A DNA stretch of 64,000 bases from Thauera phenolivorans. GTDB lineage: Bacteria; Pseudomonadota; Gammaproteobacteria; Burkholderiales; Rhodocyclaceae. The stretch spans positions 574,737 to 638,736 of the forward strand of contig NZ_MBFM01000004.1 of NCBI RefSeq assembly GCF_001696715.1, read 5' to 3'. Below are positions 9,769 to 18,032 of the stretch, piece by piece. The first letter of the stretch is position 1; each line of letters starts with the position of its first letter. A program made the translations under genes and the position numbers. The notes below the pieces were generated by a model that saw only the letters and a list, made by a program, of their open reading frames with translations, was not told the origin of the DNA and did no database searches.

Positions 9769-10896
9769 ATGAGCGACTGCGTGATCCTGCGCGAATTTTC
9801 CACCGCCTGCGGCCGGCGCTTCGGCCATGCGACGCTGAACGCGCCGGCCAGCCTCAACGCGCTCTCGCTCGAGATGATCGACCGCCTCGCGCCCCGGCTC
9901 GACGCCTGGGCGGCCGACCCCGGAATCGTCGGCGTGGTGCTCGACGGCGCCGGCGACAAGGCCTTCTGCGCCGGCGGCGACGTGCGCTCCCTCCACCGTG
10001 CGATCCGCGCCGCGCACGAGGCGGGCGAGACCGTCGCGCCGCCGCCGGTGCGCGCCTTCTTCGAGCACGAGTACCGGCTCGACTACCGAATCCACACCTA
10101 CCCGAAACCGCTGCTGTGCTGGGGCCACGGCATCGTCATGGGCGGCGGGCTGGGCCTGATGGCGGGCGCCTCGCACCGGGTGGTCACGCCGCAGACGCGG
10201 ATCGCGATGCCCGAGATCGCGATCGGCCTCTATCCCGATGTCGGCGGCAGCTGGTTCCTGCGCCGCATGCCGGGCCACGGCGGCCTCTTCCTCGCCCTCA
10301 CCGGCGCGGCGATCGGCGCCGCCGATGCGCGCTTCGCCGGCCTCGCGGACTTCGTCCTCGCCCACGAGGACAAGTCCGCGGTGCTCGCCGCACTCGCCGA
10401 CAGCCGATGGCGCGGCGAGGCCGAAGACGACCGCATCCGACTCGGTGCCCTGCTCGAGGCACGCACGCTGCGCGCCGGCGTGCCGCCGTCGACGCTGCGC
10501 CGCCATTTCGACCGCGTCGAGGAAGTGATCGCCCACGACGGCCTGCACCGCCTCGCGCCGCGGCTGCGCGCGCTCGCGGACGACCCCGACCCCTGGCTCG
10601 CCGCCGCCGGCGCCGGCTTCGCGGCCGGCGCACCGAGCTCGGCGGTGCTGTGTCACGCGATCTGGCAGCGGGTGCCGCGGCTGTCGCTCGCCGAGGTCTT
10701 CCGCCTCGAATACCGCCTCTCGCTCACCGGCACGATGCAGCCGGATTTCGCCGAGGGCGTGCGCGCGCTGCTGGTCGACAAGGACCGCCGCCCGCGCTGG
10801 CGCCACGCCGCGATCGACGCGGTGCCCGCGGACTACCTCGACCGCCTGCTGGACGCCTGCGTGCCCCACCCGCACCCGCTCGCCGACCTCGACTGA
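9769..10896 (+). CDS. 3-hydroxyisobutyryl-CoA hydrolase type enoyl-CoA hydratase/isomerase family protein
   Basis: 375 aa crotonase-fold protein, with the longer C-terminal half typical of the HIBYL-CoA hydrolase branch. Motifs: GDKAFCAGGDVRSL (oxyanion hole, about residues 62-75), CWGHGIVMGGGLGLM, and MPEIAIGLYPDVGGSWFL containing the catalytic Glu and Asp of the family. ATG at 9769 was chosen over one 12 bp upstream because GGAG sits six bases before it. It would act in valine or acyl-CoA catabolism. Substrate not provable from sequence; a short-chain enoyl-CoA hydratase is the alternative. Confidence 0.82.
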   Translation: MSDCVILREFSTACGRRFGHATLNAPASLNALSLEMIDRLAPRLDAWAADPGIVGVVLDGAGDKAFCAGGDVRSLHRAIRAAHEAGETVAPPPVRAFFEHEYRLDYRIHTYPKPLLCWGHGIVMGGGLGLMAGASHRVVTPQTRIAMPEIAIGLYPDVGGSWFLRRMPGHGGLFLALTGAAIGAADARFAGLADFVLAHEDKSAVLAALADSRWRGEAEDDRIRLGALLEARTLRAGVPPSTLRRHFDRVEEVIAHDGLHRLAPRLRALADDPDPWLAAAGAGFAAGAPSSAVLCHAIWQRVPRLSLAEVFRLEYRLSLTGTMQPDFAEGVRALLVDKDRRPRWRHAAIDAVPADYLDRLLDACVPHPHPLADLD

Positions 10897-10984
10897 GGCC
10901 CCGGCCTCCATACGCGACGGTATGGGGAACGGGCTATACTGAGCCTTCCCCCTCCCCCTCCACTCCAGATCAGGAAGAAGCAAA

Positions 10985-12283
10985 GTGAGCAATCTGCAAG
11001 AACTCTACGCGGCCCGTCGCATGAGCGCTGCCGACGCCGCCGCCCAGGTGCGCGACGGCGACACGATCGTCGTCCCCACCGGCGTCGGTGAGCCGCCCGC
11101 TCTGCTCGAGGCGCTGTCGGCGCGCCGCCACGAACTCAACGACGTCGCGGTGAGCCAGATCCTGCCGCTGCGCAAGTTCGCCTACTTCGACCCCGCGACC
11201 CGCGCCAACGTGCGCCACGACGCCTACTTCTTCGGCGGCGCCAACCGCGCCGGCGGGCAGGCCGGCTGGGTCGATTTCGTGCCGGCCTATTTCTCCGAAC
11301 TGCCGATGCTGATCGAGCGCGGCCTGAGCCCGGCCGACGTCGTCATGTCGATGGCCTCGCCGATGGACGAGCACGGCTACTTCGCCCTCTCGCTCGCGCC
11401 CGACTACACGATGGCGGCGGTGCGCAAGGCGCGCGTGGTCCTGCTCGAAGTCAATCCGGAGGTGCCCTTCGCCTACGGCGACTGCCATGTGCACATCTCG
11501 CAGGTCGCCGGACTGGTCGAGAGCGATGCCCCCCTGTTCGAGGTCGGCATGCCCGAGATCGGCGAGGTGCAACGCGCGATCGGCGGCTTCGTCGCCGACC
11601 TCATCGAGGACGGCTCGACGCTGCAGATCGGTTACGGCGGCATTCCCGACGCGGTGGTGAGCCAGCTCCAGCACAAGAAGGATCTCGGCATCCACACCGA
11701 GATGATCGGCGACGGCATCCTGTCGCTGATCGAGGCGGGCGCGGTCAACAACAGCCGCAAGGGCTTCATGCGCGGCAAGACGATCGCCACCTTCGCCCTC
11801 GGCTCGCGCCGGCTCTACCGCCACCTGCACCGCAACCCGGCGCTCGAGATGCACCCGGTGGAGCTGGTCAACGACCCCTACGTCGCGGCGCGCAACGACA
11901 AGCTGTGCGCGATCAACGCCACCCTGCAGATCGACCTCATCGGCCAGTGCGGCTCGGAGAGCCTCGGCCCCAGCCCCTACTCGGGCACCGGCGGCCAGGT
12001 GGACTTCATCCGCGCCGCCAACCGCTCGAAGGACGGCAAGGGCTTCATCGTGCTGCCCTCGACCGCGAAGAACGGCAGCGTGTCGCGCATCGCGCCGATG
12101 CTCACGCCCGGCACCCACGTCACCACCAGCAAGAACGACGTCAACTACGTCGTGACCGAGTACGGCGTCGCCCAGCTGCGCGGCAAGACCGCGAAGCAGC
12201 GCGCCGAGGCGCTGATCGCGATCGCGCATCCCGACTTCCGCGCCGAGCTGCGCGCGGCGGCGCAGGCGATCAGGCTGCTGTAA
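10985..12283 (+). CDS. Acetyl-CoA hydrolase / CoA-transferase family protein
   Basis: 432 aa, two-domain CoA-transferase (butyryl- or 4-hydroxybutyrate CoA-transferase-like). It shows LQIGYGGIPDAV for CoA binding and IGQCGSESLGP, where the Glu is the expected covalent catalytic residue, then PYSGTGGQVDFIRAA. GTG start at 10985, 7 bases after an AGGAAG ribosome site. It follows the acyl-CoA hydrolase gene by 88 bp; a TATACT hexamer at about 10,935 may be its own -10. The acyl acceptor and donor cannot be determined. Likely short-chain acyl-CoA metabolism together with its neighbour. Confidence 0.85.
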   Translation: MSNLQELYAARRMSAADAAAQVRDGDTIVVPTGVGEPPALLEALSARRHELNDVAVSQILPLRKFAYFDPATRANVRHDAYFFGGANRAGGQAGWVDFVPAYFSELPMLIERGLSPADVVMSMASPMDEHGYFALSLAPDYTMAAVRKARVVLLEVNPEVPFAYGDCHVHISQVAGLVESDAPLFEVGMPEIGEVQRAIGGFVADLIEDGSTLQIGYGGIPDAVVSQLQHKKDLGIHTEMIGDGILSLIEAGAVNNSRKGFMRGKTIATFALGSRRLYRHLHRNPALEMHPVELVNDPYVAARNDKLCAINATLQIDLIGQCGSESLGPSPYSGTGGQVDFIRAANRSKDGKGFIVLPSTAKNGSVSRIAPMLTPGTHVTTSKNDVNYVVTEYGVAQLRGKTAKQRAEALIAIAHPDFRAELRAAAQAIRLL

Positions 12284-12289
12284 GCCACT

Positions 12290-12320
12290 GCCGGCGGCGG
12301 GCGCGCGGCCTGCCGCCGGC
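12290..12320. terminator. GC-rich hairpin between convergent genes
   Basis: GCCGGCGGC (12,290-12,298) is perfectly complementary to GCCGCCGGC (12,312-12,320) with a 13-base loop, placed between the stops of two convergent genes. There is no U-tract on either strand, so it is at best a terminator-like or transcript-end stabilising structure. Confidence 0.4.
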
Positions 12321-12326
12321 TGCGCC

Positions 12327-12761
12327 TCAGAGGATGACGGTGATCTCCTCGCGCCGCACCAGCTCGGCACCGAAGTCGAGCGCGTCGAGCGCGAGCGCAT
12401 CGCGCGCGCTCACCACGCCGAGCGGCCGGCGATTGCGATCGACCACCGGAATGTGGCGATAGCCGCCTTCGTACATCAGGTGCAGCGCATGGCCGAAGGG
12501 CTTGTCGGCGCCCAGGGTCTGCGGGTTGTGGGTCATCACCGCGCCGATCGGGGTGGCGTCGGGGTCGAGGCCGGCGGCGAGCACGCGAAAGCTGGCGTCG
12601 CGTTCGGTGAAGATTCCGGTGAGCACCCCGTGCTCGGTGACCAGCGCGGCGCTGCGGTTCAATGCCAGCATGCGGCGGCTGACTTCGCGCACCGGCACGT
12701 CCGAGGACACGCAGACGAACTCGCGCTCGGCGATCACTTCTTTCAGCGGACGGGTAGGCAT
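12327..12761 (-). CDS. Tandem CBS-domain protein
   Basis: 144 aa made of two CBS motifs and little else: the first around VCVSSDVPVREVSRRM...TGIFTERDASFRV, the second around LMYEGGYRHIPVVD...GVVSARDALALD. Such proteins bind adenosyl ligands and regulate partners. ATG at 12,761 is chosen because GGAG lies eight bases upstream and the CBS fold starts there; the frame is open 27 codons further but that stretch looks non-coding. No partner gene is adjacent, so its regulatory target is unknown. Confidence 0.85.
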   Translation of the reverse strand: MPTRPLKEVIAEREFVCVSSDVPVREVSRRMLALNRSAALVTEHGVLTGIFTERDASFRVLAAGLDPDATPIGAVMTHNPQTLGADKPFGHALHLMYEGGYRHIPVVDRNRRPLGVVSARDALALDALDFGAELVRREEITVIL

Positions 12762-12824
12762 GGTCTGTCTCCTGATCTTTCTGATTGGATGGCACCTTCC
12801 TTCAAGCTCGAATCGTGCCAGGGC

Positions 12825-12860
12825 GAGCCCGGAGCCGGCCAACGGCCGCTTTCCGGGCTC
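12825..12860. other. Strong inverted repeat
   Basis: GAGCCCGGA (12,825-12,833) pairs with TCCGGGCTC (12,852-12,860), and an inner CGGCC/GGCCG extends the stem towards the loop. It lies upstream of the CBS gene and about 150 bp beyond the psd stop. No U-tract. The rest of the interval 12,762-13,012 shows nothing recognisable. Confidence 0.35.
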
Positions 12861-13012
12861 AAGCCCCTGTTCTACCGGGAGAATCTTTCAGGAGAGTGAC
12901 GTGCGGATGACGTCGTCGGGGCGTCCGCGCAAAGCCCTTCGTGCCCCGCCGACGTGCATCGCGCCCCGCGGCCGCACAGCGACGGTGCGTCCGCGCCGTT
13001 CGGACCGCCCGC

Positions 13013-13873
13013 TCAGGCCTGCCCGGCCGCCCGCAACACCGCCATCGCCTCGCCCATGCGCACCGGCCGGCCCGGCTGCCAGTCGCCCGCGAAGCGCAGC
13101 AGGTGGCGCGGGAAGAGCATCACCACGGTGGAGCCGAGCAGGAAGCGTCCCATCTCCTCGCCCTGCCCGAGCGCGACCTCCCCCGCCGCGTAGGCCCATT
13201 CGCGCGCCACCGCGTGGCGCGGCGGATTGACCACGCCGTGCCACACCGTCGCCATGCTGCCGACGATGGTGGCACCGACCAGCACCATCACGAAGGGACC
13301 ATGGGCGCCCTCGAACACGCACACCACGCGCTCGTTGCGGGCGAACAGTCCGGGCACGCCGCGCGCGGTGGCGGGATTGACCGAGTAGAGCTCGCCCGGC
13401 ACGTGGATCATCCGCCGCAGCTCGCCGTCGCAGGGCATGTGGATGCGGTGGTAGTCACGCGGGCTGAGGTAGAGGGTGGCGAAGTCGCCGTCCTCGAACT
13501 GCGCCGCGAGCGCGGCGTCGCCACCGACGAGCGCGGTGGTCGAGTAGAAATGGCCCTTGGCCTGGAAGATCTGGTCGTGCTCGATCGGCCCGAGCTGGCT
13601 GATCGCGCCATCGACCGGCGACACGAAGGCCGCCTGCGCCAGCGGGCGCGCGCCCTCGCGCAGCGCGCGGGTGAAGAACTCGTTGAAGCTCGGGTAGCCC
13701 GCGGGATCCGGATTCGCCGCCTCGGCCATGTTCACCCCGTAGCGCCGCACGAACCAGCGGATCACCGCGGTGGTCGCCGCGCCCGCCCGCCGACCGGCGA
13801 GCCCCCCCAGGAATTCGGTGAGCGCGCGCTTGGGCAGCAGGTGTTGAAGGGCGAGGGCAAGGCGATCGGACAC
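13013..13873 (-). CDS. psd: Phosphatidylserine decarboxylase proenzyme
   Basis: 286 aa inner-membrane-associated pyruvoyl enzyme that converts phosphatidylserine to phosphatidylethanolamine. It shows YPSFNEFFTR, FVSPVDGAISQLG, the YLSPRDYHRIHMP stretch with the family His residues, and the autocleavage motif LGST (residues 246-249), Ser248 becoming the pyruvoyl group. Length matches the proteobacterial type I enzyme. No phosphatidylserine synthase gene is next to it. The upstream side (13,874-14,259) is a REP array without genes. Confidence 0.95.
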   Translation of the reverse strand: MSDRLALALQHLLPKRALTEFLGGLAGRRAGAATTAVIRWFVRRYGVNMAEAANPDPAGYPSFNEFFTRALREGARPLAQAAFVSPVDGAISQLGPIEHDQIFQAKGHFYSTTALVGGDAALAAQFEDGDFATLYLSPRDYHRIHMPCDGELRRMIHVPGELYSVNPATARGVPGLFARNERVVCVFEGAHGPFVMVLVGATIVGSMATVWHGVVNPPRHAVAREWAYAAGEVALGQGEEMGRFLLGSTVVMLFPRHLLRFAGDWQPGRPVRMGEAMAVLRAAGQA

Positions 13874-13958
13874 GGCGAAATTCCAGCACAGATAATCGAC
13901 AGATTATAACGGGCGCCGGCCGCAGGCACCGTACAAGCCCTGCCCCCGCCCACCTCCG

Positions 13959-14200
13959 GTAGGCGCCCTGCCCCCAGGGCGATAACAGCCGCATCGCCCG
14001 CACAACCGCCGTTGATCGCGCAGAGGGCTGCGCTCCTACGGTGCCTGTGGCGTCGGCCTTTCCGGGGTAGGAGCCCTGCCCCCAGGGCGATAACAGCCGC
14101 ATCGCCCGCACAACCGCCGTTGATCGCGCAGAGGGCTGCGCTCCTGCGGTGCCTGTGGCGTCGGCCTTTCCGGGGTAGGAGCCCTGCCCCCAGGGCGATC
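13959..14200. repeat. REP array with a 108-bp tandem unit
   Basis: Plus elements (GTAGGMGCCCTGCCCCCAGG-like) start at 13,959, 14,067 and 14,175, exactly 108 bp apart. Minus elements (GATCGCGCAGAGGGCTGCGC then TCCTAC or TCCTGC) end at 14,039 and 14,146. So a head-to-head REP pair plus spacer is duplicated almost perfectly, followed by a third half-unit. A degenerate copy (GTACAAGCCCTGCCCCC) precedes at 13,931. This accounts for the 386-bp gene-free gap between psd and cobB. Confidence 0.9.
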
Positions 14201-14259
14201 ACGGTCGCGACGCGCCGACGGCCGCCGCTACCGGCGCGGGCCATCGCGCTCCGCCACCC

Positions 14260-15546
14260 TCACGCCAGCAAGGCCGCCACCGCCGCCGGGTTCGACGGAA
14301 ACCAGAAGTGCACGTAGGAGGCGGTGAGGCGGCCGACGCGGTAGATCGCCTCGCCCTCGCCGCCGTCCAGGCGGCGGGCGCGCAGCAGCGGCGCGAGCGC
14401 AGTCTCGGTGCGCGAGTAGTGGAAGGTGTGGCCCGTCAGCCGGCCTTCCGGCAGCTCCGCCGCCTGCAGGCCGAGCGCGACCAGCCGCGACTGCATCCGC
14501 GCCCGCCCCGGCAGCAGACCGGCGCCGGGATGCTCGACGCCGTCGCGGTCGACGATCGCCTCGAGCAGGCTCATCAGCCCGCCGCACTCGGCCAGCATCG
14601 GCTTGCCCGCCTCTAGGTGCGCGCGCAGGCCGCGCTGGAACCAGGTGTTGGCGGCGAGCCGCTCCACATGCAGCTCGGGGTAACCGCCGGGCAGCCAGAG
14701 CGCGTCGCACACCGGCAGCACCTCGCCCGCGAGCGGCGAGAAGAACACCGTCTCGGCACCGAGCGCGTGCAGGGTGTCGACATTGGCCGGATAGATGAAG
14801 CCGTAGGCGGCGTCGCGCGCAATCGCCACCCGTCGTCCGGCGAGCAGCGGCGGAATCCGCGGCGCCGCCACCGCGGGGAAGTCCACCGCGGCCGGCAGCG
14901 CGGCGGCACCGGTAGCGGCGAGCATGTCGGCGAGGCGGTCGAGCCGGGCCTCGAGATCCGCGATCTCGGCCGCCTGCAGCAGGCCGAGGGGGCGCTCCGG
15001 CAGGGCGGCATCGTCATCACCCGTGATCGCGCCGAACCAGCGCATGCCGTCGGGAAGGGCGGCGCGCAACATGTCGGCGTGGCCGGTGCCGGCGACGCGG
15101 TTGGCGAGCGCGCCGGCGAAGGGCAGGCCCGTGCGGTAACTCGCCAGGCCGTGGGCGAGCGCGCCGAAGGTCTGCGCCATCGCTGCGGCGTCGATCACCG
15201 CCATCACCGGGATGCCGAAGCGGCAGGCGATGTCGGCGCCCGAGGGCGAGCCGTCGAAGAGGCCCATCACCCCCTCGACCAGGATCAGGTCGGCCTCGCG
15301 CGCCGCGCGGTGCAGGCGCCAGCCGATGTCGGCTTCGCCGCACATGCCGAGATCGACGTTGTGCACCGGGGCGCCGCTGGCGGCGGCGAGGATCTGCGGA
15401 TCGAGAAAGTCCGGCCCGCACTTGAACACCCGCACCCGCCGCCCCAAGCGGACGTGCAGGCGCGCGAGCGCGGCGGTGACGGTGGTCTTGCCCTGGCCGG
15501 AGGATGGCGCGGCGATGAAGAGCGCGGGACAGCGGATGGTCGTCAT
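14260..15546 (-). CDS. cobB: Cobyrinate a,c-diamide synthase CobB/CbiA
   Basis: 428 aa. It amidates the a and c carboxylates of (hydrogeno)cobyrinic acid, with ATP and glutamine. N-terminal P-loop SSGQGKTT (residues 15-22), KCGPDFLDP, EGVMGLFDG; C-terminal glutaminase domain with LAECGGLMSL (nucleophile Cys321) and a late TASYVHFWFPSN with the catalytic His. It is the last cob gene of the leftward run, separated from cobA by 171 bp that hold a REP pair. Whether it is co-transcribed with cobA is therefore uncertain. Confidence 0.94.
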   Translation of the reverse strand: MTTIRCPALFIAAPSSGQGKTTVTAALARLHVRLGRRVRVFKCGPDFLDPQILAAASGAPVHNVDLGMCGEADIGWRLHRAAREADLILVEGVMGLFDGSPSGADIACRFGIPVMAVIDAAAMAQTFGALAHGLASYRTGLPFAGALANRVAGTGHADMLRAALPDGMRWFGAITGDDDAALPERPLGLLQAAEIADLEARLDRLADMLAATGAAALPAAVDFPAVAAPRIPPLLAGRRVAIARDAAYGFIYPANVDTLHALGAETVFFSPLAGEVLPVCDALWLPGGYPELHVERLAANTWFQRGLRAHLEAGKPMLAECGGLMSLLEAIVDRDGVEHPGAGLLPGRARMQSRLVALGLQAAELPEGRLTGHTFHYSRTETALAPLLRARRLDGGEGEAIYRVGRLTASYVHFWFPSNPAAVAALLA

Positions 15547-15592
15547 GCGATGGGGCGGAAGTCCGAATGCCGTTGAAGGAAGGGTAGCAGCC

Positions 15593-15672
15593 GTTCATCG
15601 CGCACAGGAGTGCGCTCCTAACGTGCCTGCGATTGACGCTCCCCCGTAGGCGCCCTGCCCCCAGGGCGATAG
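15593..15672. repeat. REP pair between cobB and cobA
   Basis: A minus element (ATCGCGCACAGGAGTGCGCT then CCTAAC) at about 15,593-15,621 and a plus element starting GTAGGCGCCCTGCCCCCAGG at 15,646. Head and tail variants (TAAC, GGCGC) show drift. It lies inside a presumed operon, so it may affect distal cobB expression. Confidence 0.8.
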
Positions 15673-15717
15673 CGGCCGTCATTGCCAGCGCCACCGCCGG
15701 CACACGCGCCCTTGCAG

Positions 15718-16566
15718 TCAGCCCGGCTTGCGCGGATGCACTGCGGCGCAGCCGGCGTGGGGCAGCGGACCGCCCTCGGCGGGCGCCTCGGCCTGGAACC
15801 AGGCCAGGCGCGGATAGAGCCCGACCACCTCGCCGACCACGGTGAGCGCCGGCGGCCGCACCCCTGCCTCGCGCACGCGCGCGCCGAGGGTGGCGAGATC
15901 GGCCGCCACCACCCGCTGCGCGTGGGTCGTGCCGCGCTCGATCACCGCCGCCGGCGTGCTCGCGGGCAGGCCGTGGGCGACGAAGGCGGCGCAGATCTCG
16001 GCGAGGCGGGACACGCCCATGTAGATCACCACCGTCTGATGGGGCCGCGCGAGCATCTCCCAGTCGAGATCGAGCGCGCCGTTCTTCAGGAAACCGGTGG
16101 TGAACACCACCGATTGCGCGCGCTCGCGGTGGGTCAGCGGAATGCCGGCGTAGGCGGCGACGCCGGCGGCGGCGGTTACCCCGGGCACCACCTCCACGGT
16201 GTGGCCGGCGTCGAGCAGCGCCTCCATCTCCTCGCCGCCGCGACCGAAGATGAAGGGGTCGCCGCCCTTGAGCCGCACCACCCGCTTGCCCTCACCCGCC
16301 AGCTTCACCAGCAGGGCGTTGATCTCGGCCTGCGGCAGGGTGTGGTCGGCCGCCTTCTTGCCGACGTAGATGCGCTCGGCCTGCGCCGGCGCGAGCTCGA
16401 CGATGGCGGGGCTGACGAGGTTGTCGTACACGACGACGTCGGCGCCGGCGATCAGGCGCAGGCCGCGCAGGGTGAACAGCTCGGGGTCGCCCGGCCCGGC
16501 GCCGACCAGGTAGACGCGTCCGGGCAGCGGGCCCGGGCGATGGATGGCGAGGTCGGGCAGAGTCAT
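15718..16566 (-). CDS. cobA: Uroporphyrinogen-III C-methyltransferase (SUMT) CobA
   Basis: 282 aa. SAM-dependent methylation at C2 and C7 of uroporphyrinogen III, giving precorrin-2, the branch to B12 (and sirohaem). SUMT signatures: VYLVGAGPGDPELFTLRG, VRLKGGDPFIFGRGGEE, and HVG-type central motif VVPGVTAAAGVAAYAGIPLTHR. It is the stand-alone enzyme without CysG dehydrogenase/ferrochelatase domains. The ATG at 16,566 begins two bases after the cobO stop; a GTG three codons upstream is a less likely start. Confidence 0.95.
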   Translation of the reverse strand: MTLPDLAIHRPGPLPGRVYLVGAGPGDPELFTLRGLRLIAGADVVVYDNLVSPAIVELAPAQAERIYVGKKAADHTLPQAEINALLVKLAGEGKRVVRLKGGDPFIFGRGGEEMEALLDAGHTVEVVPGVTAAAGVAAYAGIPLTHRERAQSVVFTTGFLKNGALDLDWEMLARPHQTVVIYMGVSRLAEICAAFVAHGLPASTPAAVIERGTTHAQRVVAADLATLGARVREAGVRPPALTVVGEVVGLYPRLAWFQAEAPAEGGPLPHAGCAAVHPRKPG

Positions 16567-16568
16567 GG

Positions 16569-17210
16569 CTACCACTCCATGCCGGGCATCGCCTTCACCC
16601 CGGCGGCGAAGGCATGCTTAACCGGCGTCATGTCGGTGACGGTGTCGGCGGCGGCGACCAGCGCCGCCGGCGCGGCGCGGCCGGTGACGACCACATGCTG
16701 CAGCGGCGGGCGCGCCAGCAGATCGGCCACCACCCGCTCGACATCGAGATAGCGGTACTTTAGCGCGATATTGAGCTCGTCCAGCACGACCAGGCCGATT
16801 TCCGGGTCGCGCAGCAGGGCCTGCGCCTGCGCCCAGCCCGCCTCCGCGGTGGCGACGTCGCGCGCGCGGTCCTGGGTCTCCCAGGTGAAGCCCTCGCCCA
16901 TCACGTGCCAGGCCACGCCGGGCTGGCGACGGAAAAAGGCCTCCTCGCCGGTGTCCGAGCGGCCCTTGATGAACTGCACCACGCCCACCTTCATGCCGTG
17001 GCCGAGCGCGCGCGCCACCAGCCCGAAGCCGGCCGAGGACTTGCCCTTGCCGTTGCCGGTATTGACCAGCAGCACGCCGCGCTCGCCCTGGGCGGCGGCG
17101 ATCTTGTCGTCGACCACCGCCTTCTTGCGCGCCATGCGCTCGGCGTGGCGGGTATCGCGCGCGCCTTCGGCGGCGTTTCCCCGTTCTCCGTGTCCTGACT
17201 TTTCGTTCAT
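16569..17210 (-). CDS. cobO: Cob(I)yrinic acid a,c-diamide adenosyltransferase CobO/BtuR
   Basis: 213 aa CobA/CobO/PduO-unrelated P-loop adenosyltransferase that transfers the 5'-deoxyadenosyl group of ATP to cob(I)alamin precursors. Motifs: NTGNGKGKSSAGFGL (ATP site), GEGFTWETQD, VVLDELNIALKYRYL, VVTGRAAP. The first ~35 residues are charged and poorly conserved. ATG at 17,210 overlaps the btuF stop (ATGA), so the two are coupled. Confidence 0.94.
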   Translation of the reverse strand: MNEKSGHGERGNAAEGARDTRHAERMARKKAVVDDKIAAAQGERGVLLVNTGNGKGKSSAGFGLVARALGHGMKVGVVQFIKGRSDTGEEAFFRRQPGVAWHVMGEGFTWETQDRARDVATAEAGWAQAQALLRDPEIGLVVLDELNIALKYRYLDVERVVADLLARPPLQHVVVTGRAAPAALVAAADTVTDMTPVKHAFAAGVKAMPGMEW

Positions 17211-18028
17211 CGTTTCATCTGCTCCGCGAGTGCGTTGAGGCCGGCGACCAGGCCGGACCCGGGATGGAAGAAGCTGCTGCCCTCGAGGCCGACCAGTTCC
17301 ACCGGCAGCAGGCCGAGCTCGGCGCTGCACTGCTCGGCGCTCTCGGGCGTCAGCGAGAACACGATCTCGGGCGCGAAGCGCTCGACCGCCGCGGCGATCG
17401 AATCGATCTCCTCGCCCGGGCGCAGGTGGCGGATGCGCTCGACGCTCTCGACCACGTCGAAGCCGGCATGGACGAAGGCGTCGCCGACCACGTGGCCGCG
17501 ACCGAAGGAGTACGGCTGGCCGGAGCAGGCCGAGATCACCAGCGCGCGCCGGCCCTCGCCGCCCACCGCGGCCGCGGCGGCGCGCCAGTCGCGGGCGAAG
17601 GCGGCGAGCCTGGCCTCGGCGTCCGGCGCGGCGCTCGCCTCGGCGAGGCTGCGCAGCATCGCCTCGACGTCGGCCACCGAGCGGAAGCCGTCGACGCGCA
17701 GCGCGCGGGTGGCGGGCGGCAGGCTCTTCGCCACGGCGCCGGCCTCGGTCCAGTTGGAGGTCACGAACAGCTCGGGCTCGAGCAGCGCGATCGCCTCGGC
17801 GTCCGGGTCCATCACCCCGCCGGTGCGCGGCAGTTCGGGGCGCAGGCGATCGTAGCGCGAGACGCCGACGATGCAGTCGCCGCGGCCGAGCCACTCGAGC
17901 GCCAGGGTGAGATAGGGCGACTGGCTGACGATGCGCGGGCAGTCGGCGGCGAAAGCGGTCGGCGCCCCGCCGAGCAGGAGGGAGAACAAGAAGCCGCCGA
18001 GCAGGCGCTGGAGGGAGGAGATTTTCAT
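17207..18028 (-). CDS. btuF: Periplasmic corrinoid-binding protein BtuF-like (second copy)
   Basis: 273 aa with a signal peptide (KISSLQ, hydrophobic core, cleavage near AFA-ADC). It is a class III binding protein of ABC importers: RIVSQSPYLTLALEWLG, TGGVMDPDAEAIALLEPELFVTSN and a C-terminal GSGLVAGLNALAEQ. It starts 4 bp upstream-side of btuD's end and overlaps cobO, so it belongs to the btuBCDF-cobO run and is the better candidate for the cognate partner of BtuCD. The protein differs strongly from the copy at 3,619. Confidence 0.85.
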   Translation of the reverse strand: MKISSLQRLLGGFLFSLLLGGAPTAFAADCPRIVSQSPYLTLALEWLGRGDCIVGVSRYDRLRPELPRTGGVMDPDAEAIALLEPELFVTSNWTEAGAVAKSLPPATRALRVDGFRSVADVEAMLRSLAEASAAPDAEARLAAFARDWRAAAAAVGGEGRRALVISACSGQPYSFGRGHVVGDAFVHAGFDVVESVERIRHLRPGEEIDSIAAAVERFAPEIVFSLTPESAEQCSAELGLLPVELVGLEGSSFFHPGSGLVAGLNALAEQMKR

Positions 18029-18032
18029 GCTG

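Noticed and set aside
8203-10992. Very long minus-strand open frame across bluB and the crotonase-like gene
   Set aside because: It is out of frame with bluB and contains translated REP sequence; no start or domain supports it.
13931-14200. CRISPR-like periodic repeats
   Set aside because: The units are 108 bp with palindromic halves and duplicated, not unique, spacers; no cas genes are present.
13762-14244. Open frame with internal repeats (VIALGAGLLP, SAALCAING) spanning the psd upstream gap
   Set aside because: The repeats are translations of tandem REP elements; the same peptides appear at other REP loci, so it is not a repeat protein.
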